Below are positions 1 to 11,831 of a stretch of 64,000 nucleotides of DNA, in pieces. Made by a program: the position numbers and the translations under genes. This DNA is from Margaritifera margaritifera (lineage: Eukaryota > Mollusca > Bivalvia > Unionida > Margaritiferidae): assembly GCA_029931535.1 (NCBI GenBank), contig JAQPZY010001448.1:1860001-1924000 (forward strand), written 5' to 3'. Numbering within the stretch: the first letter of the stretch is position 1; each line of letters starts with the position of its first letter. A model generated the notes under the pieces. That model saw only the letters and a program-made list of their open reading frames with translations. It was not told the DNA's origin and did no database searches.

Positions 1-645
1 GAATGCCTACTAACTAGATCACACTGGATGAATTTTTGTTTTCAAACAAGAAATATGACGTCCAAAAGAGTGGCAGTGATAGTCTGATTATTAAGAAGAA
101 ATGGAATTGAGGGTTCTATACGCAAATACAGATGACAATATTTTGCACTGGTCTTAGGAAATGTAAACTTCATGTATGGCTTAGAAAGATGACGACAAGT
201 TTGTGAATGTAAAGTATGATGAAAATTATGTAAATGGCCGTGCTACAAGACTATGTACATTTTATGCAGAGAAAATTATGTCACGCATAGTTGATGAAAT
301 TGAAGAAGCTCGCTTATTGTTCAGTAAGACTTTTAAAATATGCATGCGTCTGTGAGTATAAATTTATATAATTATAGTTTTATCTTGGTTCCGATTTTTT
401 AATCATGTTACGATGTTAATGAATGTGGCATTTATTTAAATTACAGATTTGGGAAAATAAAATGTAGTCATTTTATGTGTCAGTTCAAGTTTCAACTTTA
501 GTCGAGTGAAAAAACAATAATTCATAAGAAACAAATACGAGTTTCTTCAGGCCTAGAATACAACATAAATTTCCTTGTAGCAAGAAGGGCTAGTAGATTG
601 AGAAATTTACTAGTCCTGCTTAATTTTCACATATCCTTCCTACAA
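1..645. other. No recognisable gene
   Basis: AT-rich sequence with no convincing open frame, repeat or structured RNA that I can identify. Confidence 0.5.
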
Positions 646-649
646 AACA

Positions 650-1170
650 ATGTTAGCTACATATCTAGATTAACAACACTCCAGGGAGAAGGTAATTTAA
701 AAATTCGCTTTTTTTTTCAACTATGAATTTATCACATGCCCGCCCACCAAATGCTTTGAAATAAGCATAATTTGCCCATGTGGAGATATTCCTACCATAT
801 ATTTGTCAGTTTTGTGCGATTTATAATCGCCGTAATTCTTCCGTCTACTTTTGGATTTAAGATTAGTTGGCTTCTGAAAAAATGTTTCTGCAGAATCAAT
901 AATAAATGTAGTTCGGGGTAGTTTTCTCTGAATGATTCTGGGCAACAGTCTGTATTTATTTTGTCTTGGCGGTCATATTATCAGCGATTTCAACTTATCT
1001 GCTAAGATTGGAATTCGAGAATTTAAAATCTTGATTGCCCATCTGACGGCATAGACTCAAATGTAAATGATACCAAACCCGCAGTCTTCGTGCACTTGTC
1101 CGTGTATTTCACACATTGATTTCTTCCATAAGTTGTGTTTGCGACGATTATTTGAACATCCATTGACGGA
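650..1170 (-). pseudogene. THAP/DDE_Tnp_4-type transposase remnant
   Basis: On the minus strand, 945-721 reads as a piece of the DDE superfamily endonuclease core seen in Harbinger-like and THAP-associated transposases. The first catalytic Asp sits in IIDSAE (family IIDCxE). It is followed by a RPTNL-like block (here KPTNL), the YKSHKT block (family YKxHNT) and GISPHGQI. The expected GGRxSDK block is degraded to GGHVINS and a stop. A short SEFLNYLLPG match around 680-650 is in another frame, so the frame is broken. Upstream (about 1160-1045) a GCSNNRR...CEIHGQVHEDC stretch resembles the N-terminal zinc-binding module of such proteins, also out of frame. The middle of the protein is absent. 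The DDE part is fairly secure; the zinc-finger part is tentative. Confidence 0.6.
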
Positions 1171-1680
1171 ACATGAACTTCCTCCACCTTTCTTATATTT
1201 TGCATCGCTATCCATGTCAATGTATAAGAGAAAACGAGCAAAGATAAAATGTAAAAAAAAAAGACATGTTGTTTTAATATTGGCACGTGCGGTATCTAAT
1301 GTTCATTTCATTATCATCATGGGTGACACATTACGTGATTGGTTAATGGCTGCGCACAAGAAACTGGGGTCAAATACAGAAATCGGGGCATCAGTGGGAG
1401 CTGTTTGGTAGATAGATTGGTAGACTGATTACACTAGTTTATACATGCCCCTTCTCTCGTGCTGCACGCGTGATTGACATAACGTGGAAATCGTCCAATG
1501 ACTAGAATTTGCATCATCTCATCTCTCTGGAACGGAACCAAAAAATAACGTTTACTTTCTTGGTTACGTATAGGCAAAAGCTAGGACGCTTTATATTCAA
1601 AATAAAAATTATTTAAGCAATGACTTATGCGTTTACAACTTCTACAGTCAATCATCAGCTCAACAACCTCCATCACCACT
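1171..1680. other. No recognisable gene
   Basis: Open frames here are short and show no family motif, signal peptide or splice context. Nothing else stands out. Confidence 0.4.
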
Positions 1681-1681
1681 A

Positions 1682-1683
1682 GT

Positions 1684-1730
<47 letters not shown>

Positions 1731-1795
1731 AATAATAGCAACAACAGCAGCAGCAGCAGCAATAATAATAATAATAATAAAATAACAACAACAAG
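1682..1795. repeat. Trinucleotide microsatellite (CAA/CAG/AAT)
   Basis: A run of CAA units passes into AAT, CAG and AAT again. On the minus strand it makes artificial poly-valine and poly-isoleucine frames that should not be read as protein. Confidence 0.9.
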
Positions 1796-2056
1796 AACAG
1801 AAGTAGGAACAATCGATTCTGAAAATAATTGGGAAAAATAGCATAACTATCACAAATAAAGGAAGTCTAGATAGAGTTCAGCATTATGGCTACAAGGAAC
1901 GACATCTTTCTTTCATTCAATTATTGTAAAGGAAAAGTTTCGGTTTCAAAGGAGACTTTGTAGTTCTTGAAGATATGTGTAAAAAAATATTAGCAAAATG
2001 TCTTTTCTATGGCCCTTTTAATTCCTCTGATAATTGGTACTACAACTGTACTGTCT

Positions 2057-2125
2057 TCAACAACAACAACAACAACAACAACAACTACTACTACTACTAC
2101 TGCTGCTAATAATAATAATAATACA
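2057..2125. repeat. Trinucleotide microsatellite (CAA/CTA/AAT)
   Basis: Compound CAA, CTA, CTG and AAT triplet run of the same style as the one at 1682-1795. Confidence 0.85.
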
Positions 2126-2225
2126 TTCAACGAAGCAATGAATATAGTGCTTTGTTGCCTATTTTTTTTTATTTAGCGGTTACGGACTTCGTTTTCTGCG
2201 AAAATGTTAAAATGTGCAAAATTGT

Positions 2226-2350
2226 ATTAGATGCGTGTTTACGTTCTATTAAGATGGGATCTTTTTGAGAAGTTAGCGGTGAGTCGTCCTGAACAAATTT
2301 TATCGCTGGCACTTTTCTATCATAAAAGTTATCTTCGAATAGCATGTGCC
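2226..2350. repeat. Dispersed repeat, copy 1 (partner at 54653)
   Basis: This stretch aligns in the same orientation with 54653-54775. Both share a GTTTACGTT block, a GGGA-CTTTTTGA-AAGTT block and an AAAAGTTATC block, with many substitutions between. That marks it as one copy of an old dispersed family. The short open frame through it has no recognisable domain. Confidence 0.5.
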
Positions 2351-2459
2351 CAAACGTTTAATTTACTTGAATCCGGCCTACTAACCCAACCCTATGACCT
2401 ATATCCAACATCAGATTAAAATAAAAAATAAATTAAAAAAACATCACTATGTTAGTATA

Positions 2460-3145
2460 AAAATTAGGCCGCATTCACGCGCCCGAACCCACTGCTTATG
2501 GTTGGGTCTAACTTTCCGCACTCGTTCCGCCTGTAGCGCAGGAGAGTTTCTAGCGAAAGCTCCTGTGGACTTGTAGAACTCTGAATTCAGAAAAATGCCA
2601 GAAAATGATGGATTTTAGATTCAGTTGATCACGTGAGTAAATGCCATTTATCATAAGCATTGAAACAGTTGTAAATTTGGAAGAGAACATTTCTGAACAA
2701 TATACGTAACATTATTACTTACCACAATCGGTACCTATCTAGAGTCATCTTTTTGAATGTGTCTTTCAAGAATCTTCAGGATTGACTACCACTGCTGTTA
2801 TTATACAAATATGCTTATTCCATCACTGCAAAGAATCCGCAAAATATATTATTTAATTATATACTTGCATGATTTAATTGCTGTGCAGGAAGTTATACCA
2901 AAAAAAAAAAAAAAAATCGTTTCGTAGCATAAGCCAGTAAATGTCAATGCAGAATGGAGAGTAGAATAGGTCATCAAAAGCTGGCATTGTATCAGCTACA
3001 CATCATGTATCCATTTTGCACTAGTCAAGCCTGGTGATCAACCATATTGCATCATACACTATGTTCTGAACATAGTAGACAGTTGAAAGAACTGAACGCT
3101 GCAATAGTTTGTACCCCCCGATCCTAATTTGTTAGAAAACGTTAA
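2460..3145. other. No recognisable gene
   Basis: Contains a GC-richer patch (2465-2575) and a poly-A run near 2900, but no coding or structural element that I can support. Confidence 0.4.
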
Positions 3146-3149
3146 AGTG

Positions 3150-3355
3150 CTCACTCATTATTCTGTGCATCTAGGACATTCAGGATCTTAGGTTAGAGAA
3201 GTACTTTTCGCTCAGTCATAATAGGAACGAGAACATCTATCGATAAAAACCCAGGCTTCGAACAGAAAAGAGTTCTCTGATCAAACAAACTCCGACAAAC
3301 AACCTTGAAGTTGTAAACAAGGTAACATTTTGAACGTCTGTAATTCATATTCTAT
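3150..3355. repeat. Direct duplicate of 7143-7330
   Basis: Shares in the same orientation the blocks TTATTCTGTG, ATCTAGGACATTC, GCAACCTTGAA-like and GTCTATAATTCATATTC-like with 7143-7330. Divergence is substantial, so the duplication is old. Confidence 0.65.
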
Positions 3356-3469
3356 AATTATTTTCATTGTTCAGACAACCCCTGCATTCATCAAAATTCT
3401 CAATTTGATCACGTACTTTACTGAAAAATGTTTTACTCTATAAAGTTTGGATACAGTCAAAAAGGTCAG

Positions 3470-3865
3470 AATGTAAATGTTGATCTATGAATTAAGCTAC
3501 CTGGTTAAATATGTAGGTTTCCTTGAATTATCCTATCATTGTTTACAGGTAATTAGCATGTAAAAATTGAGCTGAGGTTTTCATCAAAGTTGAAATGTGT
3601 CATGAAAGCACGATAACATTTTCTGTTTTCGATTGCAGGCATAGATAGTGTAAGCGAATTAGTGTCTGAACATTTAATGTTTAAATTATGAATCTATTCA
3701 AGGTATGCCTAGTCTAGAACAAATCTCCAAATACCTTCTATAAGATGGGATATAATGCCATATTACTATATTTCAAGTTCACACATTTTCTCTCTCCTTT
3801 TAAAAAACAAATGCTCTTTTATGAATAACAAACAACATGCAGTTCCTGCAACATTGTTTGTTTGT

Positions 3866-3896
<31 letters not shown>

Positions 3897-4025
3897 TTTA
3901 TTAACGAGCTTATTATTACAAAATTATGACTGTTTTCTTTCCAAAATTCCACAAAATAGCATTCTCTCATTCGTTGAAATAGCAGATGACATCAAATTTA
4001 AGCTTACCGAGATTTCAGAATAGCG
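3470..4025. repeat. Inverted duplicate of 8490-9060
   Basis: Reverse-complements with 8490-9060. Matching blocks, in inverted order, include the CGATTGCAGGCAT / ATGCCTGCAATCG pair, the TTTAATGTTTAAATTATGAA block, the ATGAATAACAACA-like block and TTAAGCTTACC. The copy contains a T-rich run at 3858-3900. Confidence 0.7.
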
Positions 4026-4194
4026 GTAGATATTTTTTTAAATAAAATGTTAATTTGAAAAATATTTATCTTATTGTGGAAAAATCATACTGAATGTTCT
4101 AAGAAACGAAAGAATCCTGATCGAACATTAATTAGGACGCCACGGGTCAGGTTTTTTTTAAAGTGCTAGCATAAAAAACAAATCCCATTAAAAG

Positions 4195-5580
4195 TAACAG
4201 TGTCGTCATCGTAGTAGTAGTAGTTAGAAAAAGAAGTAGTAGTAGTATAAGCAGCAACAGTAGTAGCATTAGTAGTAGTGGTATTAGAAGTAGTAGTAGT
4301 ATAAGCAGCAACAGTAGTAGCATTAGTAGTAGTGGTATTAGAAGTAGTAGTAGAAGCAGCAGCACCAGCAGTAGTTGTAGTAGCAGTAGTAGTAGTAGCA
4401 GTAGTAGTAGTAGTATTAGAAGTAGTAGTATAAGCAGCAACAGTAGTAGCATTAGTAGTAGTGGTATTAGAAGTAGTAGTAGAAGCAGCAACAGTAGTAG
4501 CATTAGTAGTAGTGGCATTAGAACTAGTAGTAGAAGCAGCAACAGTAGTAGCATTAGTAGTAGTGGCATTAGAAGTAGTAGTAGAAGCAGCAACAGTAGT
4601 AGCATTAGTAGTAGTGGCATTAGAAGTAGTAGTAGAAGCAGCAACAGTAGTAGCATTAGTAGTAGTGGCATTAGAAGTAGTAGTAGAAGCAGCAACAGTA
4701 GTAGCATTAGTAGTAGTGGCATTAGAAGTAGTAGTAGAAGCAGCAACAGTAGTAGCATTAGTAGTAGTGGCATTAGAACTAGTAGTAGAAGCAGCAACAG
4801 TAGTAGCATTAGTAGTAGTGGTATTAGAAGTAGTAGTAGAAGCAGCAACAGTAGTAGCATTAGTAGTAGTGGCATTAGAAGTAGTAGTAGTATAAGCAGC
4901 AACAGTAGTAGCATTAGTAGTAGTGGCATTAGAAGTAGTAGTAGTATAAGCAGCAACAGTAGTAGCATTAGTAGTAGTGGCATTAGAAGTAGTAGTAGAA
5001 GCAGCAACAGTAGTAGCATTAGTAGTAGTGGCATTAGAAGTAGTAGTAGAAGCAGCAACAGTAGTAGCATTAGTAGTAGTGGCATTAGAAGTAGTAGTAG
5101 AAGCAGCAACAGTAGTAGCATTAGTAGTAGTGGCATTAGAAGTAGTAGTAGAAGCAGCAACAGTAGTAGCATTAGTAGTAGTGGCATTAGAACTAGTAGT
5201 AGAAGCAGCAACAGTAGTAGCATTAGTAGTAGTGGCATTAGAAGTAGTAGTAGAAGCAGCAACAGTAGTAGCATTAGTAGTAGTGGCATTAGAACTAGTA
5301 GTAGAAGCAGCAACAGTAGTAGCATTAGTAGTAGTGGCATTAGAAGTAGTAGTAGTATAAGCAGCAACAGTAGTAGCATTAGTAGTAGTGGCATTAGAAG
5401 TAGTAGTAGTATAAGCAGCAACAGTAGTAGCATTAGTAGTAGTGGTATTAGAAGTAGTAGTAGAAGCAGCAGCACCAGCAATAGTTGTAGTAGCAGTAGT
5501 AGTAGTAGAAGCATTGGCAGTAGAAGTAGTTGTAGAATAAGTAGTAGAAACATCAGTAGTAGTGGTTGTAGTAGAAGATT
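4195..5580. repeat. 51-bp minisatellite, about 1.4 kb
   Basis: About 25 head-to-tail units of 51 bp built from AGT/AGC triplets, with variants (GGTATT versus GGCATT, AACTAG versus AAGTAG, AGTATAAGC versus AGAAGC) scattered along the array. Because the unit is 17 codons long, long poly-leucine and poly-valine frames appear on both strands. They are by-products of the triplet composition, not genes. Confidence 0.95.
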
Positions 5581-5704
5581 TTTAAAATCATTCTTTTTAA
5601 GTCTATCAGAATAGCATGACGCTTTTTGAAACTTCCGCAATTTTTAAAACTGTTTTTTGGGTCGAGGGTCTTGTTTTGGGAGATTTCAATTAACTTGTCT
5701 TTCT

Positions 5705-7140
5705 CCAACAACAATATTACAAAAAATTTTTGAAGCTTTTGCTTGACTGTTATTATAATTTTACTTGAAAAGTTGAAAGGAACCGTTTACGTATTTTTAA
5801 AGAATCTTGACATAGAAAGTTCGATGGAAGACATATTAGCTTTAAACAGGTCGGATAAAGTTACCAACTTTCTCTTAATCACACAATTGTAAAGTGCATC
5901 ATAACACAGATCTCGTATTAAGAAGATGAAAAAAATGTGCTCGTTTGGGCCGAAGAAGAAACACACATTGGTCTCGAGTTATGGCGAATGTAAAAGCTGG
6001 GTTGTTTCATGCGCATTAGTTTCTGGGACATCCTGAAAGAAATGAACAGGATCAATATGCAACAAGTGCAGCCTTGAGAACACTTGGGTTAAGCTTTTAC
6101 CTGTATAGAGCACGCGATCTGTGTATTATCTTCATTACCAGTTAGGGGAATGTACATGATCTTTATATTTTGTACACCCGTGGTCCAATATTTTTCGACA
6201 TTATTCTCTTAAAGATTATAAAAACTTAATGTGCTTCAAATTACATGTAAACGCTGTTCTCGTTTATTTTCATTGATACACGTGCTGGTTTATTTTTTCT
6301 TTCCGATCGCGTCCAGAGCAACCAACAGCACACCAGCATTTAAATTCGGCCCAAGTCAGAAGGAATCAAAGTTAAACTTCTCATATCAACTAAGCACTAG
6401 AATTTTGCGACAGAGCACTTTGCAAGTGTGTAATTAACACAAAGCCCATAAATTTATGTCATTTATTGAAAGGTATGTCGTTTTCTAAAAATGTTTGAAA
6501 GTCAGAATTCAATAAAATACATCAACAGTCTCATTAATGAATTTGACGCTTGTTAATCAATTAATGTAACTGGCTGTGTTATCACTTCATAGGAGCAGAT
6601 AGCTGACTTAATGTGTTTAGCTGGTCCATGTTAACTGATATATGTGTGAAGGCCACGCTGCTCTATCGAATAACTGAGAAATTTATATGCAGTCTGCATA
6701 TAATTTTTTTTCATTTTTTTTTTCTCAGTTAACACGCTTGATCTCTTGATTACATAAGCTAGATTACCTTGATGAAAAGCATGATGAAAACAATAATCGA
6801 AACATGAGAAAATATAGATAACAAAAATCTGTGAAAATTTACAAAGTCGTAAGCGCATTTTCAATATAAAGGAATGCAAGAATGTTTTAATTACCCATAT
6901 AACAATGGTCTGAACCTGAAACATTGTCAAGTATTTAAAGCATTTTTAAAATTTTGTTACAAAATAGCTCATTTGTACATTTGTATTCAAGTAATACTTG
7001 AACGAGCATACGCAGGATTTGCTTATTGGTCATCCGATCGAAACATTGGATTCAGTCTGTGAATTTTCTTTAATTTCGTAAATATTTTCTTCAAGGGACT
7101 TAGAAATAGCTTTCCCAAATCTTGATTGTAACATTGGAGG
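5705..7140. repeat. Direct duplicate A (partner 11832-13715)
   Basis: Aligns in the same orientation with 11832-13715: GAAGCTTTTGCTTGACTGTT near the start, TTCGATGGAAGACAT and TAGCTTTAAACAGG next, then TTTAGCTGGTCCATGTTAA, CGCATTTTCAATATAAA, and the TAGCTTTCCCAAAT block at the end. The partner carries a SINE at 12802-13039 that is missing here. Confidence 0.75.
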
Positions 7141-7142
7141 TC

Positions 7143-7330
7143 ACCTTTATTAATTATTCTGTGAATCTAGGACATTCTAGACAGAAGTTTAGAGAAGTCC
7201 TTTTCGCCCAGTCATAACAGGCACGAATTCGTCTATCAATAGGACTGAGGCTTTGAATAGGAAACAGTTCTGTGATCGACAGAAACTCAGAGAAGCAACC
7301 TTGAACTGGACGTCTATAATTCATATTCTA
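7143..7330. repeat. Direct duplicate of 3150-3355
   Basis: See the partner entry at 3150. The copy is followed by T-rich sequence. Confidence 0.65.
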
Positions 7331-7823
7331 TTTTTTGTTTTTCTTTTTTTTTTCTTTTTTTTTGTTGTACTAGTTCTAGCAGTCCCTGCATACAGTATGA
7401 AGGGTTTTAATATTGTTGTTATTAAGTGTTTAATAGTAAATGTTATTTTATTAGAATTTTAATATGACTCCTTGCTTTGACCAAGATGTTTTATCTACGT
7501 AACATGTGTTTAATATACAACCGGCCATCCAACGGCAGAAGCGAAGAAACGGGTCTGGGAAATGGGATAAAAATACAAGCACGTTTTCTTTTCTTTTTAT
7601 TTTTTCGCGATTTCTTCTTATTCGTGACTTTTAAGTTACCTGTCAGTCATCATATTTATACTAATGTACAATATTAATGTAGCTGAAGTGCACAATAAAA
7701 TCTGAAAATGCATTCCCAGCCAAATTACAAATAATTATTCCATGTGACGAAACGCACTCCCGAGTTCAGTATGTTGTTCGCCATAGAATTAGATTTTTGA
7801 TGTACATTTATGGTATCTAGAAG
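7331..7823. other. No recognisable gene
   Basis: T-rich sequence with two short open frames (7253-7462 and 7477-7677) that show no family resemblance. Confidence 0.4.
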
Positions 7824-8044
7824 TACCGTATATACACGCGTACAATTCGATATCAACTGCAAACTGCATAGACCCAGATCTGTCGTCGCATAATGCGCCG
7901 GCAGATCTGGGTCTATGCAGTTTGTAAGGACTAATCAGTAGAACAAACACCATGGACTCTGATCTGCCGGCGTATTAGGCGACGGCAGATCAGGGTCTAT
8001 GTTGTTTGCGTTTGGACCCGAGTTATACGCGAGTATATACGATA
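7824..8044. mobile_element. Double-hairpin MITE, copy 1
   Basis: A 221-bp non-autonomous DNA transposon. It opens with TACCGTATATAC and closes with GTATATACGATA, an imperfect terminal inverted repeat that begins and ends in TA. Internally there are two strong palindromes: one centred near 7893 (arms GCAGATCTGGGTCTATGCAG and its complement) and one near 7975 (GATCTGCCGGCG...). A second copy lies at 47652-47870. The TA termini fit Tc1/mariner or pogo-like targeting, but the superfamily is not established. Confidence 0.85.
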
Positions 8045-8370
8045 CACTCTTAGCCTTGCTTTAAGATCTTGACACAGATTTTGTATCTCTGCAGCAAGTA
8101 TGTTGACTTATGTCTTTTATGTGCTTCACAGTGTTTTAATTAATTTGTTTCTTAACTTACAAATTATGCATGTGTTGTTCTAATTTGAGCATATAAACCA
8201 CACTGATCTATGTACAGATACCAAATTAGGTCGGAAAATTTTCAGTGGTCGGCTTTGATGATGACACGACAATTCTTGCTTTTAATGGTTTTTATGCTAG
8301 CACTTCAAAAACGACCTGTTACATGTTGCAATATTCGAAAAAAGATCGTTTCGTTTCTTATAATATTCAG

Positions 8371-8375
<5 letters not shown>

Positions 8376-8452
<77 letters not shown>
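8376..8452. repeat. (TA)n microsatellite
   Basis: A near-pure TA run of about 75 bp with one interruption. It creates artificial Tyr-Ile frames. Confidence 0.95.
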
Positions 8453-8454
<2 letters not shown>

Positions 8455-8489
8455 AAATTAAAATTCCTAAAAATATCTACGGCTCTTTC

Positions 8490-9060
8490 GAAATCTGGGT
8501 AAGCTTAAATTGATGTGAGCTGTTGTTTTCAAGGAATGGCATCGTGGTATTTTTGTGGAATTTTGGAATATAAACTGTCATAATTTACGTGTTCATGATA
8601 TGTTAGTTTGAAATTTATACAATATGGCAGAAGCTGCATGTTGTTATTCATAAAAGCATTTGTCTTTAAAAAAAGGAGAGAAAGTGTGTTTACTTAAAAT
8701 ATAGTAATATGGTCTTTGGAGATTTTTACAGGACATACATACATAAACGCAGTCAGACGTGACATTACAGTTGGAAACTGAGCATGCTTTGAATAGATTC
8801 ATAATTTAAACATTAAATGTTTAAGAAACTTATTCACTTACACAACCTATGCCTGCAATCGAAAACAGAAAATGTGGTCGTGCTTTCAGGACACATCTCA
8901 ACTTTGATGAAAACCTCAGCTCATTTTTTACATCCTAATTACTTGTAAAGTTCGATAGGATAATTGCAGGATACATACGTATTAAAAACAAGCAGGTTAT
9001 TTCAGAGATTAACATGTACATACTGACCCAAAATTAGACTGTATCTAAATTGTACACAGG
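8490..9060. repeat. Inverted duplicate of 3470-4025
   Basis: Reverse-complement partner of 3470-4025. The two arms are 4.5 kb apart, with the 51-bp minisatellite, duplicate A and the MITE between them. Confidence 0.7.
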
Positions 9061-9520
9061 GACAAAATTTCAGTAAATTACGTAATCAAGTTTTATGAAG
9101 ACTGTACCGGATGGAGAATCATCAATAGAGAGAGTATAATGAGTCCAATCCGCATTATGCAAGCTAATTAGAGAGTGAATCTGATTAAGAAACTTTCAAT
9201 GTTGAGGTTCACACTTTATATACGAGGCTGTTGATTACAATTTTCTTATTTCTGGTTTCATGCCGAGATAATCAATTAATCCAATTGGCTGTAATTAAAG
9301 ATTTGACTAATTAGATCGCTAGATTCATTAAATTGATGGATTTATGTTAATTAATATCTGGGTTAGTGTAACACTGTGCTCCCCAACTTGGCTCTATATT
9401 ATGTTCTGTGCTTATTTCATTAAAGGAATCTGATGACATCAGACAGAAGACTCTGTTGTACATATTTTAGGTTAAAAAAAAGAAAATAAAAAAAAAGGAA
9501 TTAAATGATACGGAGAATTA
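9061..9520. other. No recognisable gene
   Basis: AT-rich sequence without a supported feature. Confidence 0.4.
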
Positions 9521-9524
9521 AATA

Positions 9525-9725
9525 GTACTTGAACCTGGAAGTCCTTGCATATATTAATACTTTAACTTGGAAGTCCTTACATATATTAACACTTGAACCT
9601 GGAAGTCCTGACATGTATTAACACTGAATCTTGAAGTCCTTACATATATTAACACTTGAACCTGGAAGTCCTTACATATATTAACACTTGAATCCTGGAA
9701 GTCTCCACGTATATTAACGCTTGAA
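9525..9725. repeat. About 32-bp minisatellite
   Basis: About six imperfect units with the core TTGAACCTGGAAGTCC followed by TACATATATTAA. The last unit is degenerate. Confidence 0.9.
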
Positions 9726-9879
9726 ATTCAAGTTGTTGAAGTCTCCCAAAACATGAACCTCGAGGACAAATTTTGTACAAATCTTGAGGAAAGTTTTTAA
9801 AAGGATTCTGATAATTGGATTGACTTAATACGCATGATGATTACTAGTAGTATCTAATTGACTTATTTTAAATTTAAAA

Positions 9880-10149
9880 ACAACAGTGCAAAACTAGTAT
9901 GAAACCAGACCAAGCGCCTTCGAAATCTACCGATTCCTTTCTCAAGGGTACAAAGCTACAAGGATGATTACGCAAACGAGACAGGAATAAAGAACAAAAC
10001 GTGATGTAGATTCTGTAAAGTAATTACGTGTTTGTGTTTTGTTCTTATCTCGTTTGTATTATGGTCCTTGTAGCTTTGTGCCTTGAGAAAGAATCGGTAG
10101 ATTCCGAATGCGCTTGGGCTGGTTTCACACCAGTTCTGCACTGTTGTTT
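9880..10149. mobile_element. Long-arm palindrome (fold-back/MITE-like)
   Basis: Two arms of about 123 bp (9880-10003 and 10027-10149) are reverse complements with scattered mismatches and only about 23 bp between them. The outer ends are CAACAGTGCA and TGCACTGTTG. Transcribed, this would fold into one long hairpin. It could be a MITE made almost wholly of terminal inverted repeat, or a local inverted duplication. I see no clear target-site duplication. Confidence 0.75.
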
Positions 10150-10454
10150 CATAGATTTTCTTTCATATATATGGTGTTTTCCTGACCAGCACTATCTTTA
10201 TGATCCAGAGTAATTTGGAAAGACTTTTATTTATAGTGTGATTTCACGTAGCACAGTTCGTTTCTCGTCAAGAAATGTGATTCCAGATTTAAAATATGTG
10301 AGCGCGTACGACTGTGAATGCAAGAGACAACCTGACTTTATTATAGCAATTATTATTTGTAAGAAAATGTTTTCAAAAATAAGATTTTCACATAATCTTG
10401 GCAGAAACTAGATTTTATGAATCTTTATATGTTAATTGGCCACAGAGTAGAAAT

Positions 10455-10925
10455 CAAGGACTTGTATTCAAAGCGTAGAGTCAAGGCCTTGTATTCAAAG
10501 TGTAGAGTCAAAGCCTTGTATTCAAAGTGTAGAGTCAAGGCCTTTTATTCAAAGCGCAGAGTCAAGGCCTTGTATTCAAAGCGTAGAATCAAGGCCTTGT
10601 ATTCAAAGTGTAGAGTCAAGGCCTTGTATTCAAAGTGTAGAGTCAAGGTCTTGTATTCAAAGCGTAGAATCAAGGCCTTGTATTCAAAGTGTAGAGTCAA
10701 GGTCTTGTATTCAAAGTGTTGAATCAAGGCCTTGTATTCAAAGCGTTGAGTCAAGGCCTTGTATTCAAAGCGTTGAGTCAAGGCCTTGTATTCAAAGCGT
10801 TGAGTCAAGGCCTTGTATTCAAAGCGTAGTCAAGGCCTTGTCTTCAAAGTGTAGAGTCAAGGCCTTGTATTCAAAGCATAGAGTCAAGGCCTTGTATTCA
10901 AATCGTAGAGTCAAGCCTTTGTATT
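10455..10925. repeat. 27-bp minisatellite
   Basis: About 17 units with the core CAAGGCCTTGTATTCAAAG and a variable GCGTAGAGT-type joint. Each unit holds the palindrome CAAGGCCTTG. As 27 is a multiple of three, open frames run through both strands; they are not genes. Confidence 0.95.
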
Positions 10926-11244
10926 CAACTAGTTTTAACGCTTCGATTGGGAATTTACTAGAAACTTCGAGATGAAATATTTTAAATAGTACAGCACAAT
11001 TTTTAAAACTTTTTTATGTTTACTGCAGAAAATGTTAATGAAGTAGCCGTAAAAATGAATAATTTAATTCAATTCAATATTGTATTCTCATAAGCAGGCA
11101 CGTCCTCATAGAGTACATACAACAAATATTGCGTGGTTATTAAATCCTATATGTACAGCATTCAAGAGAAACTCTAGAAATGTAATCAACAAAAGCTGGA
11201 AAGGAGAGGATTGACGGATATAAACAATATTTATAACAAATTAC

Positions 11245-11605
11245 TGTAAAAATAATAGTCTATCTCTTATTTTAAACTCTTTATAAACAAAAAATAGCAA
11301 ATGTACATATTGTTTATAATTACTAGAAGTTAACGACTAAATGCTCGTATACATAGATGGTTCGTTCCAGAAATGCTTTTTAATTAAGTTTCCACGTAAG
11401 TTAATATATATTGGACACACTAAAAGAAAATGATATTCGTCTTCAATGTCATGGTTGTCACATATCATACAATATCTTTCACTTTAATCGATTTTCTTGT
11501 TTCCATATCTCTCAGTTTTAGTTCTAAAATTATGAGAAGACACTCGGAGTTTTGTCAAAGCTGATTTATGTTTATGGTTACAGAAGAAGTTTTGATATGT
11601 TCATA
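11245..11605 (-). pseudogene. 3' tail of a LINE reverse-transcriptase ORF
   Basis: The minus strand reads LTKLRVSSHNFRTKTERYG, then a stop, then SERYCMICDNHDIEDEYHF and LLVCPIYINLR. This is the C-terminal region of non-LTR retrotransposon ORF2 proteins, with the C-x2-C-x8-H-x4-C zinc-knuckle-like motif visible (CMIC...EYHFLLVC). A stop precedes the knuckle and another follows near 11340. No reverse-transcriptase core is seen upstream, so this is a short dead fragment. Confidence 0.75.
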
Positions 11606-11831
11606 TAGAAACAGTTTATCAGAGTTAATGTTTTACACGTTTATTTCTAATACGGGTGAAAGAATCAAGTAGTAATCAAGTATGGCGCATTTGAATGTTT
11701 ACATGTTTATTTTTGTTCGAAAAGACTAGACACGTAACAAATTAGGCAAATTTAGCAGCACGTTCAGAATATCTGTTGCACGGTATTATTAGAGCTGTGT
11801 GAGATATCAGCGCTGCCTTTTTCATTAAAAA

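Noticed and set aside
4147..5640. 497-codon poly-leucine frame on the minus strand
   Set aside because: It is the translation of a 51-bp triplet-rich minisatellite; the only sequence is the repeat, and both strands are open for the same reason.
10417..10808. Open frames through the 27-bp array on both strands
   Set aside because: The unit length is a multiple of three without stops. No start context, domain or flanking exon.
10455..10925. CRISPR array
   Set aside because: Units are contiguous with no unique spacers, and the context is eukaryotic.
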